Assembly: GCA_028707125.1 (NCBI GenBank)
Contig: JAQTUX010000001.1
Span: 554,807-618,806, forward strand
Source: Candidatus Omnitrophota bacterium
Lineage (GTDB): Bacteria > Omnitrophota > Gorgyraeia > Gygaellales > JAQTUX01
Direction of reading: 5' to 3'
DNA: 64,000 bases
A model generated the notes under the pieces. It was not told the DNA's origin and searched no databases. It was given only the letters and a program-made list of their open reading frames with translations. The position numbers were made by a program, and so were the translations under genes. The first letter of the stretch is position 1; each line of letters begins with the position of its first letter. Positions 16,163-24,574 of the stretch are shown one piece after another.

Positions 16163-16838
16163 CCCCATAGGTTATATCGCCGCGTTTATAGGCGGCGCTC
16201 TGGTAAGTTTCACGCCGTGCACTTATCCGCTTATCCCCGTAATTTTAGGGGTCATAGGCGTTGCCGGTTCTGTTTCGCGTTTAAGAAGTTTTATTTTGAG
16301 TTTAGTTTACGCGCTGGGCGTCGCCTTTGTTTATTCGCTGCTGGGAATAGCCGCGGTGCTTAGTGGAAAATTATTCGGCAGTATCAGCGCCAACCCCTGG
16401 GTATACATTTTAGTGGGAAATATCTTTGTGTTTTTCGGGTTATCTATGCTGGAGGTGTTTGACCTGCGCGTTACAGTAAGGTCCTTCGCGGCGGGCCCCG
16501 ACAAAGTCGGGGCAGGCAGGCCGAGAAGAGGATTGCTCTACATATTTATCCTGGGCGCTGCTTCCGGGCTGGTGATCGGCCCCTGCACCACTCCCGCGTT
16601 AGGCGCTATTCTTACCTACGCGGCCGCGGGACAGAACCTGTTTTACGGCGCGTCACTGTTGTTTGTTTTCGGTTTAGGCATGTGCTCATTGCTCATCGCC
16701 GCCGGTTCCTTCAGCGGCATGCTGGCATCGCTGCCGCGATCCGGAAAGTGGCTGGTATATATCAAGAAGGCCTGCGGGATAATACTGATCCTCGCGGGAG
16801 AATATTTTATCATAAAGGCGGGTATGCTATGGCTATGA
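16146..16838 (+). CDS. ccdA: CcdA/DsbD-type thiol-disulfide transmembrane protein
   Basis: A 230-aa inner-membrane protein with six predicted helices and the paired Cys of the DsbD-beta/CcdA family: one in SFTPCTYPLIPV (helix 1, about residue 25) and one in IGPCTTPALGAIL (helix 4). It moves electrons from cytosolic thioredoxin to envelope thiol proteins. The partner TlpA-like gene follows with overlap. The cytoplasmic loop contains PDKVGAG, encoded by a perfect palindrome at 16496-16512, which looks inserted. Confidence 0.88.
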   Translation: MDPSGNPIGYIAAFIGGALVSFTPCTYPLIPVILGVIGVAGSVSRLRSFILSLVYALGVAFVYSLLGIAAVLSGKLFGSISANPWVYILVGNIFVFFGLSMLEVFDLRVTVRSFAAGPDKVGAGRPRRGLLYIFILGAASGLVIGPCTTPALGAILTYAAAGQNLFYGASLLFVFGLGMCSLLIAAGSFSGMLASLPRSGKWLVYIKKACGIILILAGEYFIIKAGMLWL

Positions 16839-17308
16839 GAAAGGTAATCTTGTTTTTGTCGTTGTTTTTATTCATCAGCGCTAATCCTGTTTTCTGTCAG
16901 GATGATAAGGCGCCGGATTTTACGCTCAATGATCTGGAAGGCAAGGCCTTTGAATTCTCTAAATTCAGCGGCAAACAGGCGGCGCTGCTTTTTTTCTGGA
17001 CGACCTGGTGCCCTCACTGCAGGTCCGCGATCTCCCGGATAAGCCGGGAGCATGAGGCGCTTGCCAAAGACGGCGTGGCCCTTTTGGCGGTAAATATTGA
17101 AGAGCCGAAGGAGCGCGTAGGTAAATTCGTAGATGACTTAAAGGCCGGGGGCCACAAGGTAGATTTCTCCATATTGATGGACGAACAGGGTGGCGTGGCG
17201 AGGAGTTATTCCGTGATCGGCATACCTACCTTCATCCTGGTTGACAAACAGGGGAACATCGTATTCAAAAATCACTATTTTCCTGATGATTACAAAGATA
17301 AGATATGA
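16829..17308 (+). CDS. TlpA/ResA-like envelope thioredoxin
   Basis: A 159-aa exported thiol-disulfide protein. It has a signal peptide (residues 1-23, cleavage likely after VFCQ), the AhpC/TSA-type DFTLNDLEGK block, and active site W60-C-P-H-C64. The cis-Pro lies in IGIPTFILVDKQG. Such proteins are reduced by CcdA and act in cytochrome c maturation or other envelope thiol reactions; no cytochrome genes are in this window. ATG 16829 overlaps ccdA by 10 bp. Confidence 0.9.
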   Translation: MAMRKVILFLSLFLFISANPVFCQDDKAPDFTLNDLEGKAFEFSKFSGKQAALLFFWTTWCPHCRSAISRISREHEALAKDGVALLAVNIEEPKERVGKFVDDLKAGGHKVDFSILMDEQGGVARSYSVIGIPTFILVDKQGNIVFKNHYFPDDYKDKI

Positions 17309-18372
17309 AAGGCCCGGCAGTGAATGACTATAATTTTATAGCCACCGGCATAGGAAGCCTTCCCCACAAGGACGCGAAAACGGCGGTGGGCCTGGTCCTG
17401 CGCCACTGCCCTGATATGCCTTTCTGGCCGCAGCTGCCCCGGTTAAGCAGGAAAGAAGATATGCTGGCCCAGTTCTCTGAGGGCATACCCTGTATTAAGG
17501 AGGTTGAGCCAGGCCTGCTTTTTGATGAGGATGCCTTTAATCAGAGCAAGCCGCTTGAGGATTTTCTTGAGGAGCTGGTGATCCACAATGTTGACTATTT
17601 CAAGATAAACCCTTCACACGCCCGCGGGCTGCCGGAGTTTAAGGAGCGGCTGAAGCAGCTGGATCTAAGCGCGGTTCACTCTCTCAAATGCCACGTCACG
17701 GGGCCGTTCACCTTTTGCGCGGGCATAAATGATAAAAAGGGCAGGTCCATACTTTATAATGAGGTCATGAGGGACGCCGTTACCAAGGCGCTGGCTATGA
17801 AGGCGAGGTGGCAGATAAGGCAGTTTGCCGAGTTCGGCAAACCGATAACCGTCTTTTTTGACGAGCCCTTCCTTGCCTGTTTTGGCTCTGCTTTTACGCC
17901 CGTGAACAAAGAGGATGTAAGCAGGGTCCTGGGGGAGGTATTTGAGGAGGCGCGGAAAGAAGGCGCGTCCACGGGCATACATTGCTGCGGCAACACGGAC
18001 TGGTCAATGCTGCTTGAACTGGGGTCCCTTGACATAGTCAATTTTGACGCCTTCAGTTTTTTTGACAGGTTCTCTCTATATTCCGCGCAGATAGACAGTT
18101 TTCTAGAAAGGGGCGGGGCAATATGCTGGGGCATAGTCCCTACTCTGGATTTTAACGACAAGATCAAGGCAGAGGAGCTGGCAGCCCGGCTTAAAGGATA
18201 CATTGAGGCGCTGGTGAATAAAGGCGTTAACAGGCAACGGCTTACGCGCCAGTCCCTGGTCAGTCCCAGCTGCGGACTTGGCTCTATAGAAGAGAAGAAG
18301 GCGGAAAAGATCCTGGCGCTGCTTTCCGAGGTGCCAGGAATTTTAAGAAAAGATTTGACAAAGGCCGGATGA
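17305..18372 (+). CDS. MetE C-terminal-like / UROD-like methyltransferase-fold protein
   Basis: A 355-aa TIM-barrel protein related to the C-terminal half of cobalamin-independent methionine synthase. Features: GIGSLPHKDAKTAV at the N-terminus, VTGPFTFCAGI, a zinc-type GIHCCGNTDW motif, and SPSCGLGSIEEKKAEKIL near the C-terminus. The His-Cys and late Cys fit a zinc thiol-methylation site. Such short proteins lack the N-terminal half of MetE, and their substrate is uncertain. ATG 17305 overlaps the TlpA stop by 4 bp. Confidence 0.75.
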   Translation: MKGPAVNDYNFIATGIGSLPHKDAKTAVGLVLRHCPDMPFWPQLPRLSRKEDMLAQFSEGIPCIKEVEPGLLFDEDAFNQSKPLEDFLEELVIHNVDYFKINPSHARGLPEFKERLKQLDLSAVHSLKCHVTGPFTFCAGINDKKGRSILYNEVMRDAVTKALAMKARWQIRQFAEFGKPITVFFDEPFLACFGSAFTPVNKEDVSRVLGEVFEEARKEGASTGIHCCGNTDWSMLLELGSLDIVNFDAFSFFDRFSLYSAQIDSFLERGGAICWGIVPTLDFNDKIKAEELAARLKGYIEALVNKGVNRQRLTRQSLVSPSCGLGSIEEKKAEKILALLSEVPGILRKDLTKAG

Positions 18373-18383
18373 GAAGTTATTAT
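18355..18383 (+). promoter_or_regulatory. Strong promoter for the por operon
   Basis: A perfect TTGACA at 18355-18360, a 17-bp spacer and TATTAT at 18378-18383. It lies across the 3' end of the MetE-like gene. Predicted start about 18390, with a leader of about 42 nt before ATG 18432. Confidence 0.7.
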
Positions 18384-18431
18384 AAGGACCTGCTTTTCTC
18401 CAAAATCGTTTTAATCCCGGGAGAAACATAA

Positions 18432-18977
18432 ATGAAAGAGATACGCATACACGCGCGCGCCGGCCAGGGCGCCATTACATCAGCGGTCATTCTGGGCGAG
18501 GCCTATGTAGGCGAAGGTAAATTCGCCTATTGCTTTCCCAGTTTCGGAGCGGCGAGGATGGGCGCGCCTATGAACGGCTTCGTGAGAGTGGATACCAGGC
18601 CGGTGCGGCTGCGCAGTCAGATATATAACCCGGATTACGTTATAATCGTTGACGCTACCTTGATGAGAGGGTTTAATTGCCTTTCCGGGCTCAAGGACGA
18701 CGGCATCGCCATCATCAACCAGAGAGAGGACGTGGAGATGCCCAAGCCCAAATCCAAACAAAAGATATATGTCGTGCCTGCCAACGCCATAGCGCAGGAG
18801 GCTATAGGCAGGCCGTTGGGAAATACGGCGCTGCTCGGAGCGTACGCGGCGGCAACAGGCCAGATAAAGCTGGACAGCTTAATAGAGGCGGTGAAGAAGA
18901 GGATGGCGGGCAAGATCGTGGAAGGCAACATAGCCGCCGTAAGGAAAGGATTTGAATTCGTATGCAAGGCCCAATAA
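18432..18977 (+). CDS. porC: Pyruvate:ferredoxin oxidoreductase, gamma subunit
   Basis: A 181-aa gamma domain of the 2-oxoacid:acceptor oxidoreductase family (IRIHARAGQGAITSAVILGEA at the N-terminus, SFGAARMGAPMNGFVR, and GNTALLGAYAA). It forms the four-subunit enzyme with the next three genes, oxidising pyruvate to acetyl-CoA and CO2 while reducing ferredoxin. It is first in the operon, after a TTGACA promoter. The order gamma-delta-alpha-beta is that of Thermotoga and many anaerobes. Other 2-oxoacids cannot be excluded as substrates. Confidence 0.93.
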   Translation: MKEIRIHARAGQGAITSAVILGEAYVGEGKFAYCFPSFGAARMGAPMNGFVRVDTRPVRLRSQIYNPDYVIIVDATLMRGFNCLSGLKDDGIAIINQREDVEMPKPKSKQKIYVVPANAIAQEAIGRPLGNTALLGAYAAATGQIKLDSLIEAVKKRMAGKIVEGNIAAVRKGFEFVCKAQ

Positions 18978-19225
18978 AATCGCGCCCGGGTTCAAGCAAG
19001 ACAAATAAGACCGGTTCCTGGCGCACAGACATAAAGCCGAAGTTCCTGCGTAAGAACTGCATTGCCTGTCGGTTGTGCGTTCTTGTCTGCCCCGAGGCCT
19101 GTATCAGCGGCAAGGAGAAAAATACCTTTTTGCCCGATTATGACTTTTGCAAGGGATGCGGGCTGTGCGCCGTAGTATGCCCGAAGAAAGACATTGAGAT
19201 GATAAAGGAAAAGGATAAGGAATGA
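18962..19225 (+). CDS. porD: Pyruvate:ferredoxin oxidoreductase, delta (ferredoxin) subunit
   Basis: An 87-aa subunit carrying two [4Fe-4S] clusters: C-I-A-C-R-L-C...CP and C-K-G-C-G-L-C...CP. It passes electrons from the TPP site to free ferredoxin. The N-terminal WRTDIKPKFLRKNC block is typical of PorD. It overlaps the gamma gene by 16 bp and the alpha gene by 4 bp. Confidence 0.93.
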   Translation: MQGPIKSRPGSSKTNKTGSWRTDIKPKFLRKNCIACRLCVLVCPEACISGKEKNTFLPDYDFCKGCGLCAVVCPKKDIEMIKEKDKE

Positions 19226-20400
19226 AACAGTTTTTAGAGGGCTCTCAGGCAGTAGCGCATTGCATAAAGGCGGTCAAGCCCGGTGTGATCTCGGCCTATC
19301 CCATTACGCCGCAGACGCACATCGTTGAAGAGCTGGCACAGATGGTGGCCAACGGCGAGCTTGACTCTCAGTTCATCAACGTGGAAAGCGAACATTCAGC
19401 CGCCTCCGTAGTGCTGGGCGGCTCCGCGACCGGGGTGAGGGTATTTACCGCTACCAGCTCCCAGGGCCTGCTTCTTATGGCGGAGGTCATATTTAACATA
19501 GCCGGTATGCGGCTGCCGGTAGTGCTTACCTGCGCCAACCGCGCCATATCCGCGCCCATAAATATCTGGAACGACCAGCAGGACTCCATTTCCCTGCGGG
19601 ACGCTGGATGGATACAGTTTTACGCCGAGAGCAATCAGGATGTGGTGGACCTGCACCTTATGGCTTACCGCATAGCCGAAGATAACGACGTGATGCTTCC
19701 GGTAATGGTCTGTATGGACGGTTTCGCCCTGACGCACGCGGTAGAGGTAGTGGATATCCCCGCGGCGGAACAGGTGAAGAAATTCCTTCCCGACTACAAG
19801 GCGCCTTATAAATTAGATATAGATAATCCCATCACCCTTGGATTCCTGGCAGACCCTGGTTGTTACATGGAATGCCGTTACGCTGTTCAGAAGACACTGC
19901 GGGAGACCCTGGATCTTATCCCTAAGGTGCAGGCGGAATTCAACGCGGTCTTCGGCCGTTCAGCCGGCGGCCTGGTCGAGGAGTATATGGTAAAGGACGC
20001 GGAGAACGTCATCGTAGCAATGGGGTCTGTGTGCGGGACGATCAAAGATGTGGTGGATGAATTAAGGTCCAAGGGTAAAAAGGTCGGGCTGTTAAAGGTA
20101 ATAACCTACAGGCCGTTCCCTGAACAGGCGATTTATGAGGCGTTGAAGAATACCGGCCGCGTAGCCGTGCTGGATAAGTCGATCTCGCTCGGCGCATACG
20201 GCCCGCTATACACGGATCTAAAGGGCGCGTTTTTCGCCAGGAAAAAGGCGCCCAAGGCGATCAGCGGCTTTGTAGCCGGCTTAGGGGGCCGCGACATAAC
20301 CAGAGAGACGATCAAGGATATTTTTAAAAAACTCTCAGGCAAGCAGGTGAACGCCGAATTTATGGATTTGAAGCCGGAACTTTTAGAGGAGAAGGCATGA
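19222..20400 (+). CDS. porA: Pyruvate:ferredoxin oxidoreductase, alpha subunit
   Basis: A 392-aa alpha subunit with the pyrimidine-binding and transketolase-C-like domains. Features: AYPITPQTHIVEELA near the N-terminus, the VESEHSAASVVLG block with the Glu that activates TPP, and TSSQGLLLMAEV. The C-terminal domain has IVAMGSVCGTIKDVVDEL and VLDKSISLGAYGPLY. It pairs with the beta subunit to form the active site. The length is normal, and both ends overlap the neighbouring por genes by 4 bp. Confidence 0.95.
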   Translation: MKQFLEGSQAVAHCIKAVKPGVISAYPITPQTHIVEELAQMVANGELDSQFINVESEHSAASVVLGGSATGVRVFTATSSQGLLLMAEVIFNIAGMRLPVVLTCANRAISAPINIWNDQQDSISLRDAGWIQFYAESNQDVVDLHLMAYRIAEDNDVMLPVMVCMDGFALTHAVEVVDIPAAEQVKKFLPDYKAPYKLDIDNPITLGFLADPGCYMECRYAVQKTLRETLDLIPKVQAEFNAVFGRSAGGLVEEYMVKDAENVIVAMGSVCGTIKDVVDELRSKGKKVGLLKVITYRPFPEQAIYEALKNTGRVAVLDKSISLGAYGPLYTDLKGAFFARKKAPKAISGFVAGLGGRDITRETIKDIFKKLSGKQVNAEFMDLKPELLEEKA

Positions 20401-21284
20401 GCGTTGAAACGGGCGTGGAAAGGCATTTGTTTAATCCGGGCCACACGGCCTGCGCCGGATGCGGCCAGTCCATGGCGGCGCGCCTGGTAATAGAAGCGGC
20501 AGGCAGCAATACCATCATAGCCAACAATACCGGCTGCCTTGAAGTTTTCACCACGCGCTATCCTGAAACCGCCTGGGGCGTGCCCTGGATACATTCTTTG
20601 TTTGAGAACTGCGCGGCCGTTGCCTCAGGTATAGAGGCGGCTTTAAAGTATTTAGGAAAGAAAGAAGGGACTAACATCATTGCGCAGGCAGGAGACGGCG
20701 GCACAGCGGATATAGGGCTTCAGGCGCTTTCCGGCATGCTTGAGAGGGGCCACGATATACTTTATGTCTGTTATGACAATGAGGCCTACATGAACACGGG
20801 TATCCAGCGCAGCGGCCTGACTCCTTTTGGCAGTAACACCACAACCAGCCCTTCCGCGGAGTCCGCTTTTGGCAACCCCAGGCCCAAGAAACCTATGCCC
20901 GAGATAGCCAACGCGCACGGCATACCTTATGTCGCGACTTCCACTTCCGCGTTTCCGCAGGATATCCAGCGCAAGGTCAAGAAGGCGTTGAGCATAAAGG
21001 GCCCGAAATATATCCAGATCCATGTCCCCTGCCCCTTAGGGTGGCGCCACAGCCCGTCGCTGACAATACCGGTGGCAAAATTAGCCGTCGACACAGGCCT
21101 GTATCCCGTTATAGAGTATGAGAACGGCAAGTTGGCCGCGGTGAGAAAGATCGCGCCCCTGCCGGTGGAAGAATATCTTAAAGTCCAGGGCCGTTTCAAA
21201 CATATCCTGAACAACCCGGAAGAGATCAAAAAGGTCCAGGCAATAGCGGATAATAACATAGAGAAGTACGGATTAAAGCAGTAG
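20397..21284 (+). CDS. porB: Pyruvate:ferredoxin oxidoreductase, beta subunit
   Basis: A 295-aa beta subunit that binds thiamine diphosphate and one [4Fe-4S] cluster. The Cys pair in HTACAGCGQS, a third Cys in NTGCLEV and a fourth further on (HVPCPLGW) serve the cluster. The TPP-Mg motif is AGDGGTADIGLQ with NEAYMNTGIQRSG. It is the last por gene; the ferritin-like and ferredoxin genes follow on the same strand within 30 bp. Confidence 0.95.
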   Translation: MSVETGVERHLFNPGHTACAGCGQSMAARLVIEAAGSNTIIANNTGCLEVFTTRYPETAWGVPWIHSLFENCAAVASGIEAALKYLGKKEGTNIIAQAGDGGTADIGLQALSGMLERGHDILYVCYDNEAYMNTGIQRSGLTPFGSNTTTSPSAESAFGNPRPKKPMPEIANAHGIPYVATSTSAFPQDIQRKVKKALSIKGPKYIQIHVPCPLGWRHSPSLTIPVAKLAVDTGLYPVIEYENGKLAAVRKIAPLPVEEYLKVQGRFKHILNNPEEIKKVQAIADNNIEKYGLKQ

Positions 21285-21309
21285 TTCAAAACACAGAGGA
21301 GGTGGCAAA

Positions 21310-21789
21310 ATGGGCAAGACCGCGCGTGCGATATGTGATGTAAGCTTAAAAGAGTTACTCAAGGACCTGAACAAGGCGTATTGCGACGAATGGCTGGCGT
21401 TTTATCTCTATTGGTATATGGCGCAGACGGTTTCCGGCAAGGCCTATGAAGATATGCAGGAGTTTTTGAACAAGATCGCCAAGGATGAGTTGGAGCATGC
21501 TCAGGAATTGGCCGATCTGATCACCAAGTTGGGAGATGTGCCTACGGCAAATCCCATGGAATTGGAAAAGAACGCCAATTTCCCCTATCCCGCGCCTCCC
21601 AAGAATACCGCCGACATAAACCGGATCATCCGCATTGTGATGGAGGCAGAGGCAGGGGCTATTGAGGTTTACAATAAGATCGCCAGGAAGACGCTGGGCA
21701 AGGATAACGTCACTTATCAGTTAGTCACGCACATACTGTCCGAGGAAGTTGACCACGAAGAGATGTTTGAAAACCTGTTGGAGAGGTAA
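21310..21789 (+). CDS. Ferritin-like di-iron protein (Dps-like/bacterioferritin-like)
   Basis: A 159-aa four-helix protein with the di-iron ligand pattern Glu (DEWLAFYLYW), ExxH (DELEHAQEL), Glu (EAEAGAIEVY) and ExxH (SEEVDHEEM). This matches ferritin-like proteins of the bacterioferritin/Dps-like group used by anaerobes for iron storage and peroxide removal. GGAGG precedes the ATG. It sits between PFOR and ferredoxin, which depend on iron and are oxygen-sensitive. Confidence 0.85.
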   Translation: MGKTARAICDVSLKELLKDLNKAYCDEWLAFYLYWYMAQTVSGKAYEDMQEFLNKIAKDELEHAQELADLITKLGDVPTANPMELEKNANFPYPAPPKNTADINRIIRIVMEAEAGAIEVYNKIARKTLGKDNVTYQLVTHILSEEVDHEEMFENLLER

Positions 21790-21791
21790 TT

Positions 21792-21974
21792 ATGGCTAAA
21801 GTAACTGTTGATGCTTCAACTTGTGTGGGATGCGGCTTGTGCGCGCAGGCCTGCCCCGATGTCTTTGAGGTGCAGGCGGACGGCGTGGCGCATGTCAAGG
21901 CGTCCGGCTGCTCAAGTTGCGACGTTAAGGAGATCGCGGGACAGTGTCCTGTCAACGCGATCAAGGTAGAGTAG
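21792..21974 (+). CDS. Single-cluster [4Fe-4S] ferredoxin
   Basis: A 60-aa ferredoxin. C11-x2-C14-x2-C17 and C52 (in QCP) should hold one [4Fe-4S] cluster. Extra Cys at 21, 40 and 43 occupy the position of a second, lost cluster, as in mono-cluster ferredoxins of Thermotoga and Desulfovibrio, where a disulfide forms. It is a likely electron acceptor of the PFOR encoded just upstream. It starts 2 bp after the ferritin-like gene. Confidence 0.93.
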   Translation: MAKVTVDASTCVGCGLCAQACPDVFEVQADGVAHVKASGCSSCDVKEIAGQCPVNAIKVE

Positions 21975-21977
21975 GAT

Positions 21978-23438
21978 TTACCGGCTTAAGATCTGCAGGT
22001 TGGCTTTTTTATGCAGCTCGGCGAGCAGGCCCTGAAAGAATTTCTCTTTCTTTTCTTCAAGGAGGCGTTTACTGAACGCCTCCTTTTCTTTCGCGAATTT
22101 TCCTTCATCCACGCCGATAAATTCATTTAACTTCAATACATAGAAGCCGGAAGGCGTTTCCAGCAGGGGGCTTATCTCGCCTTTTTTCTTCAGGTTGAAC
22201 GCCGCCTCCCAGAATCCTTTATAGTTGCCTATCTCCGGTATATAACTGTCGCGGCCAAACGGCTCGGTATTTCCCTTTTTCAGGCCGAATTCATCCGCCA
22301 TCCGCCCCAGGTCAATATCCTTTTTGCCTTCTTTGAATTTGTCTATCTTCTGAAGGCATTCGGCAAGTTTTTCCCTGGCCTCTTCTTTAGCCAGGTCATA
22401 TATAAGCGTCTCCCTGACCTTGTTCTTTATTTCCTCAAATGGGGGCAGGTAGTTTTCTTTTCTGTCTTTTATTTTCAGGATATAGACGCCCACGGCCGTG
22501 GGTATGGCGCCGCTTACGCGGCCTTTTTTAAGGCGGGAGATCTCCTCAAACACATTAGGGGAGAATCCTATGCCGGGTATGGGCTCCTGCGTGCTGATAA
22601 ATCCGGTCTCTTTTATCCTCAGGTTATTTTCTTCCGCCGCCTTCTTCAGGTCGTCATTTTCAGAGACCTTGCTTGAGATCTCCCGCATTTTTTTGTGGGC
22701 CTGCTCTTTCATCTCTTCCGTGGCATCAGCGGGGTGATCAAGGCCGATATACTCTACATTTACCGCCAGGCCTATGCGGAAGCTTTGCGGGTTCTTATTG
22801 AGGAAATCCCTTAATTCTTCGTCGGAGACCTCTATGCCGGCGGTGAAGGAGCCGGGGAGCGCCGCGATATATTCTACCTTTACTTTTTCGTTGCTTTTTT
22901 TGTATTCCCGCGCCGCCTCTTCTTCGTTCACGGATATATCCCCGGTGAGCCGCTTGTATAATTCTTCTATCATAAGCGATGACCTGATCTGCTCTTCAAA
23001 TTTTCTGGGGGAGGCGAGGAAGGAGTAGTGCAGCACGTTCTCGTATCTTTCTTTGTTGAAGCCGCCGTTTTCCTGGAAGAAGGGGAAGGCGCGCACGCTT
23101 TCTATGACCTTTGTATCGGATATCTTTATTTTTCTTTTTTTCGCCTCTTCCAGCAGCAGTATCCTTTCCCATGCCTGCGCGTTCAGGTTCAGGTAGTCCT
23201 TTATCTTTTCAAATTCTTCGCCGAATCTCATCAAGGCAAGGTTCCTCACGGCGTTTAAGCTGTCCTGGTATTCGCTGAAGGTGATCTTCCTGCCGAAGGC
23301 GGTCCCGGCGTGCGTGGGCTCGTTCTTGCTTCTTATCGCGCTGCCCGCGCCCCAGAACACAAAGGCGGGGATGATGATGACGGCCAGCCCGATGAGTATC
23401 CTTTTTTGCACCTTTTTCTTGTGTAGTATGCTTAGCAT
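21978..23438 (-). CDS. PpiD/SurA-like membrane-anchored foldase
   Basis: A 486-aa protein with an N-terminal transmembrane anchor (KRILIGLAVIIIPAFVFWGAG, about residues 12-32), a SurA/PpiD-type chaperone domain (GRKITFSEYQDSLNAVRNL onward) and C-terminal parvulin-like segments (FEEISRLKKGRVSGAIPTAVGVYILKIKDR, and a second copy with KKKGEISPLLETPSGFYVLKL). It assists folding of envelope and outer-membrane proteins. It is convergent with the ferredoxin gene, only 3 bp away, and divergent from hisG. Confidence 0.85.
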   Translation of the reverse strand: MLSILHKKKVQKRILIGLAVIIIPAFVFWGAGSAIRSKNEPTHAGTAFGRKITFSEYQDSLNAVRNLALMRFGEEFEKIKDYLNLNAQAWERILLLEEAKKRKIKISDTKVIESVRAFPFFQENGGFNKERYENVLHYSFLASPRKFEEQIRSSLMIEELYKRLTGDISVNEEEAAREYKKSNEKVKVEYIAALPGSFTAGIEVSDEELRDFLNKNPQSFRIGLAVNVEYIGLDHPADATEEMKEQAHKKMREISSKVSENDDLKKAAEENNLRIKETGFISTQEPIPGIGFSPNVFEEISRLKKGRVSGAIPTAVGVYILKIKDRKENYLPPFEEIKNKVRETLIYDLAKEEAREKLAECLQKIDKFKEGKKDIDLGRMADEFGLKKGNTEPFGRDSYIPEIGNYKGFWEAAFNLKKKGEISPLLETPSGFYVLKLNEFIGVDEGKFAKEKEAFSKRLLEEKKEKFFQGLLAELHKKANLQILSR

Positions 23439-23465
23439 CTGTTACCTCTCTTTCTTATGCAGTTC

Positions 23466-23494
23466 ATTATAGGGAGGAAACTTAAAAAAATCAA
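23466..23494 (-). promoter_or_regulatory. Promoter for the PpiD-like gene
   Basis: On the minus strand TTGATT (23494-23489), a 17-bp spacer and TATAAT (23471-23466). Predicted start about 23460, giving a leader of about 20 nt with GAGAGG before ATG 23438. Confidence 0.65.
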
Positions 23495-23518
23495 TCTCTA
23501 AATCACTTGCAAATTTTC

Positions 23519-23547
23519 TTTACAAAGCAGTGGTGTAAATGTATAAT
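23519..23547 (+). promoter_or_regulatory. hisG promoter (leaderless type)
   Basis: TTTACA at 23519-23524, a 17-bp spacer and TATAAT at 23542-23547. The expected start near 23554 is 2 nt before ATG 23556, and no Shine-Dalgarno sequence precedes the ATG. Confidence 0.65.
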
Positions 23548-23555
23548 AAATCTCT

Positions 23556-24437
23556 ATGAAAAAGAATATTCTAAAACTGGGGCTGCCGAAGGGGAGCTTG
23601 CAGGAGGCCACCTTTAAGATGTTCAACAAGGCGGGCTTCAACATCACCGTGGGCTCGCGGTCGTATTTTCCTTCCATAAACGACAGCGAGATAGAGTGCG
23701 TGCTCTTGCGCGCGCAGGAGATGTCCCGCTACGTCCAGATGGGGGTGCTTGACTGCGGCATTACCGGAGAGGACTGGATATTGGAGAACGGCTCGGACGT
23801 TGTCCGGGTGTCGGAATTGACCTACGCCAAGCAGAGCCTCAACCCCGTAAGGTGGGTTTTAGCCGTGCCCGAAGAGTCATCCATAAGGTCCGTAAAGGAC
23901 CTTGGGGGCAAGTCCATCGCCACGGAACTGGTGAATTTTACCACGCGCTACCTGAAGAAAAACAAGGTGAACGCCGACGTGGAATTCTCCTGGGGCGCGA
24001 CCGAGGCAAAGGTGAATGCCGGCCTCGTGGACGCGATCGTGGAACTGACGGAGACCGGCTCGTCTTTGCGCGCGAACAAACTAAGAGAGGTGTGCACCCT
24101 ATGCACTTCAGTCACGCAATTTATAGCCAATAAAAAGTCATACAAGGACGCCTTCAAGAGGCGCAAGATGGAGCAGATCGCGCTTCTTTTGCGCGGGGCG
24201 ATAAACGCGGAAGAGAAGGTGGGCTTGAAGATGAACGTCAGGCAGTCAGACCTTAAGAAGGTCATATCCAAACTGCCCGCCTTGAAGAAGCCGACCATTT
24301 CTTCATTGAGCAGCGGCGGCTGGTATGCCATAGATACCGTTATAAACGAAAGCGTGGTGCGCTCTATCATACCGGAGTTGAAAAAGGCCGGCGCTGAAGG
24401 GATCATAGAGTATCCGTTGAACAAGGTGATTTTATAG
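23556..24437 (+). CDS. hisG: ATP phosphoribosyltransferase (long form)
   Basis: A 293-aa HisG catalysing the first step of histidine synthesis from ATP and PRPP. The catalytic domain shows [31 protein letters not shown] and [20 protein letters not shown]. Residues about 215-293 form the C-terminal ACT-like regulatory domain of the long, hexameric form, which is inhibited by histidine and does not need HisZ. No other his genes are in the window. Transcription probably starts at or within a few bases of the ATG. Confidence 0.95.
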   Translation: MKKNILKLGLPKGSLQEATFKMFNKAGFNITVGSRSYFPSINDSEIECVLLRAQEMSRYVQMGVLDCGITGEDWILENGSDVVRVSELTYAKQSLNPVRWVLAVPEESSIRSVKDLGGKSIATELVNFTTRYLKKNKVNADVEFSWGATEAKVNAGLVDAIVELTETGSSLRANKLREVCTLCTSVTQFIANKKSYKDAFKRRKMEQIALLLRGAINAEEKVGLKMNVRQSDLKKVISKLPALKKPTISSLSSGGWYAIDTVINESVVRSIIPELKKAGAEGIIEYPLNKVIL

Positions 24438-24454
24438 AGAAGGAGTTTAGGGCT

Positions 24455-24565
24455 ATGCCTTGCGGCAGAAAAAGGAAGAGAAGAAAGATACGCACGCATA
24501 AGAGAAAGAAGGCGCTTCGCAGAAGAAGACATCTTAAGAAACGCGCCTGGGGATCAAAGAGCTGA
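24455..24565 (+). CDS. Short basic AURKAIP1/COX24-type protein
   Basis: A 36-aa, extremely basic protein (starts MPCGRKRKRRKI, then THKRKKALRRRRHLKKR), with AAGGAG upstream of ATG 24455. The sequence resembles the short bacterial proteins sharing the AURKAIP1/COX24 motif, related to a small mitochondrial ribosomal protein and probably bound to rRNA. It is too short for default gene calling and easily missed. It lies between hisG and the TPR gene. Confidence 0.7.
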   Translation: MPCGRKRKRRKIRTHKRKKALRRRRHLKKRAWGSKS

Positions 24566-24574
24566 CGGCATCAG

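Noticed and set aside
16496-16512. GC-rich hairpin as a terminator inside ccdA
   Set aside because: No T-run follows and it lies mid-gene in an intact reading frame.
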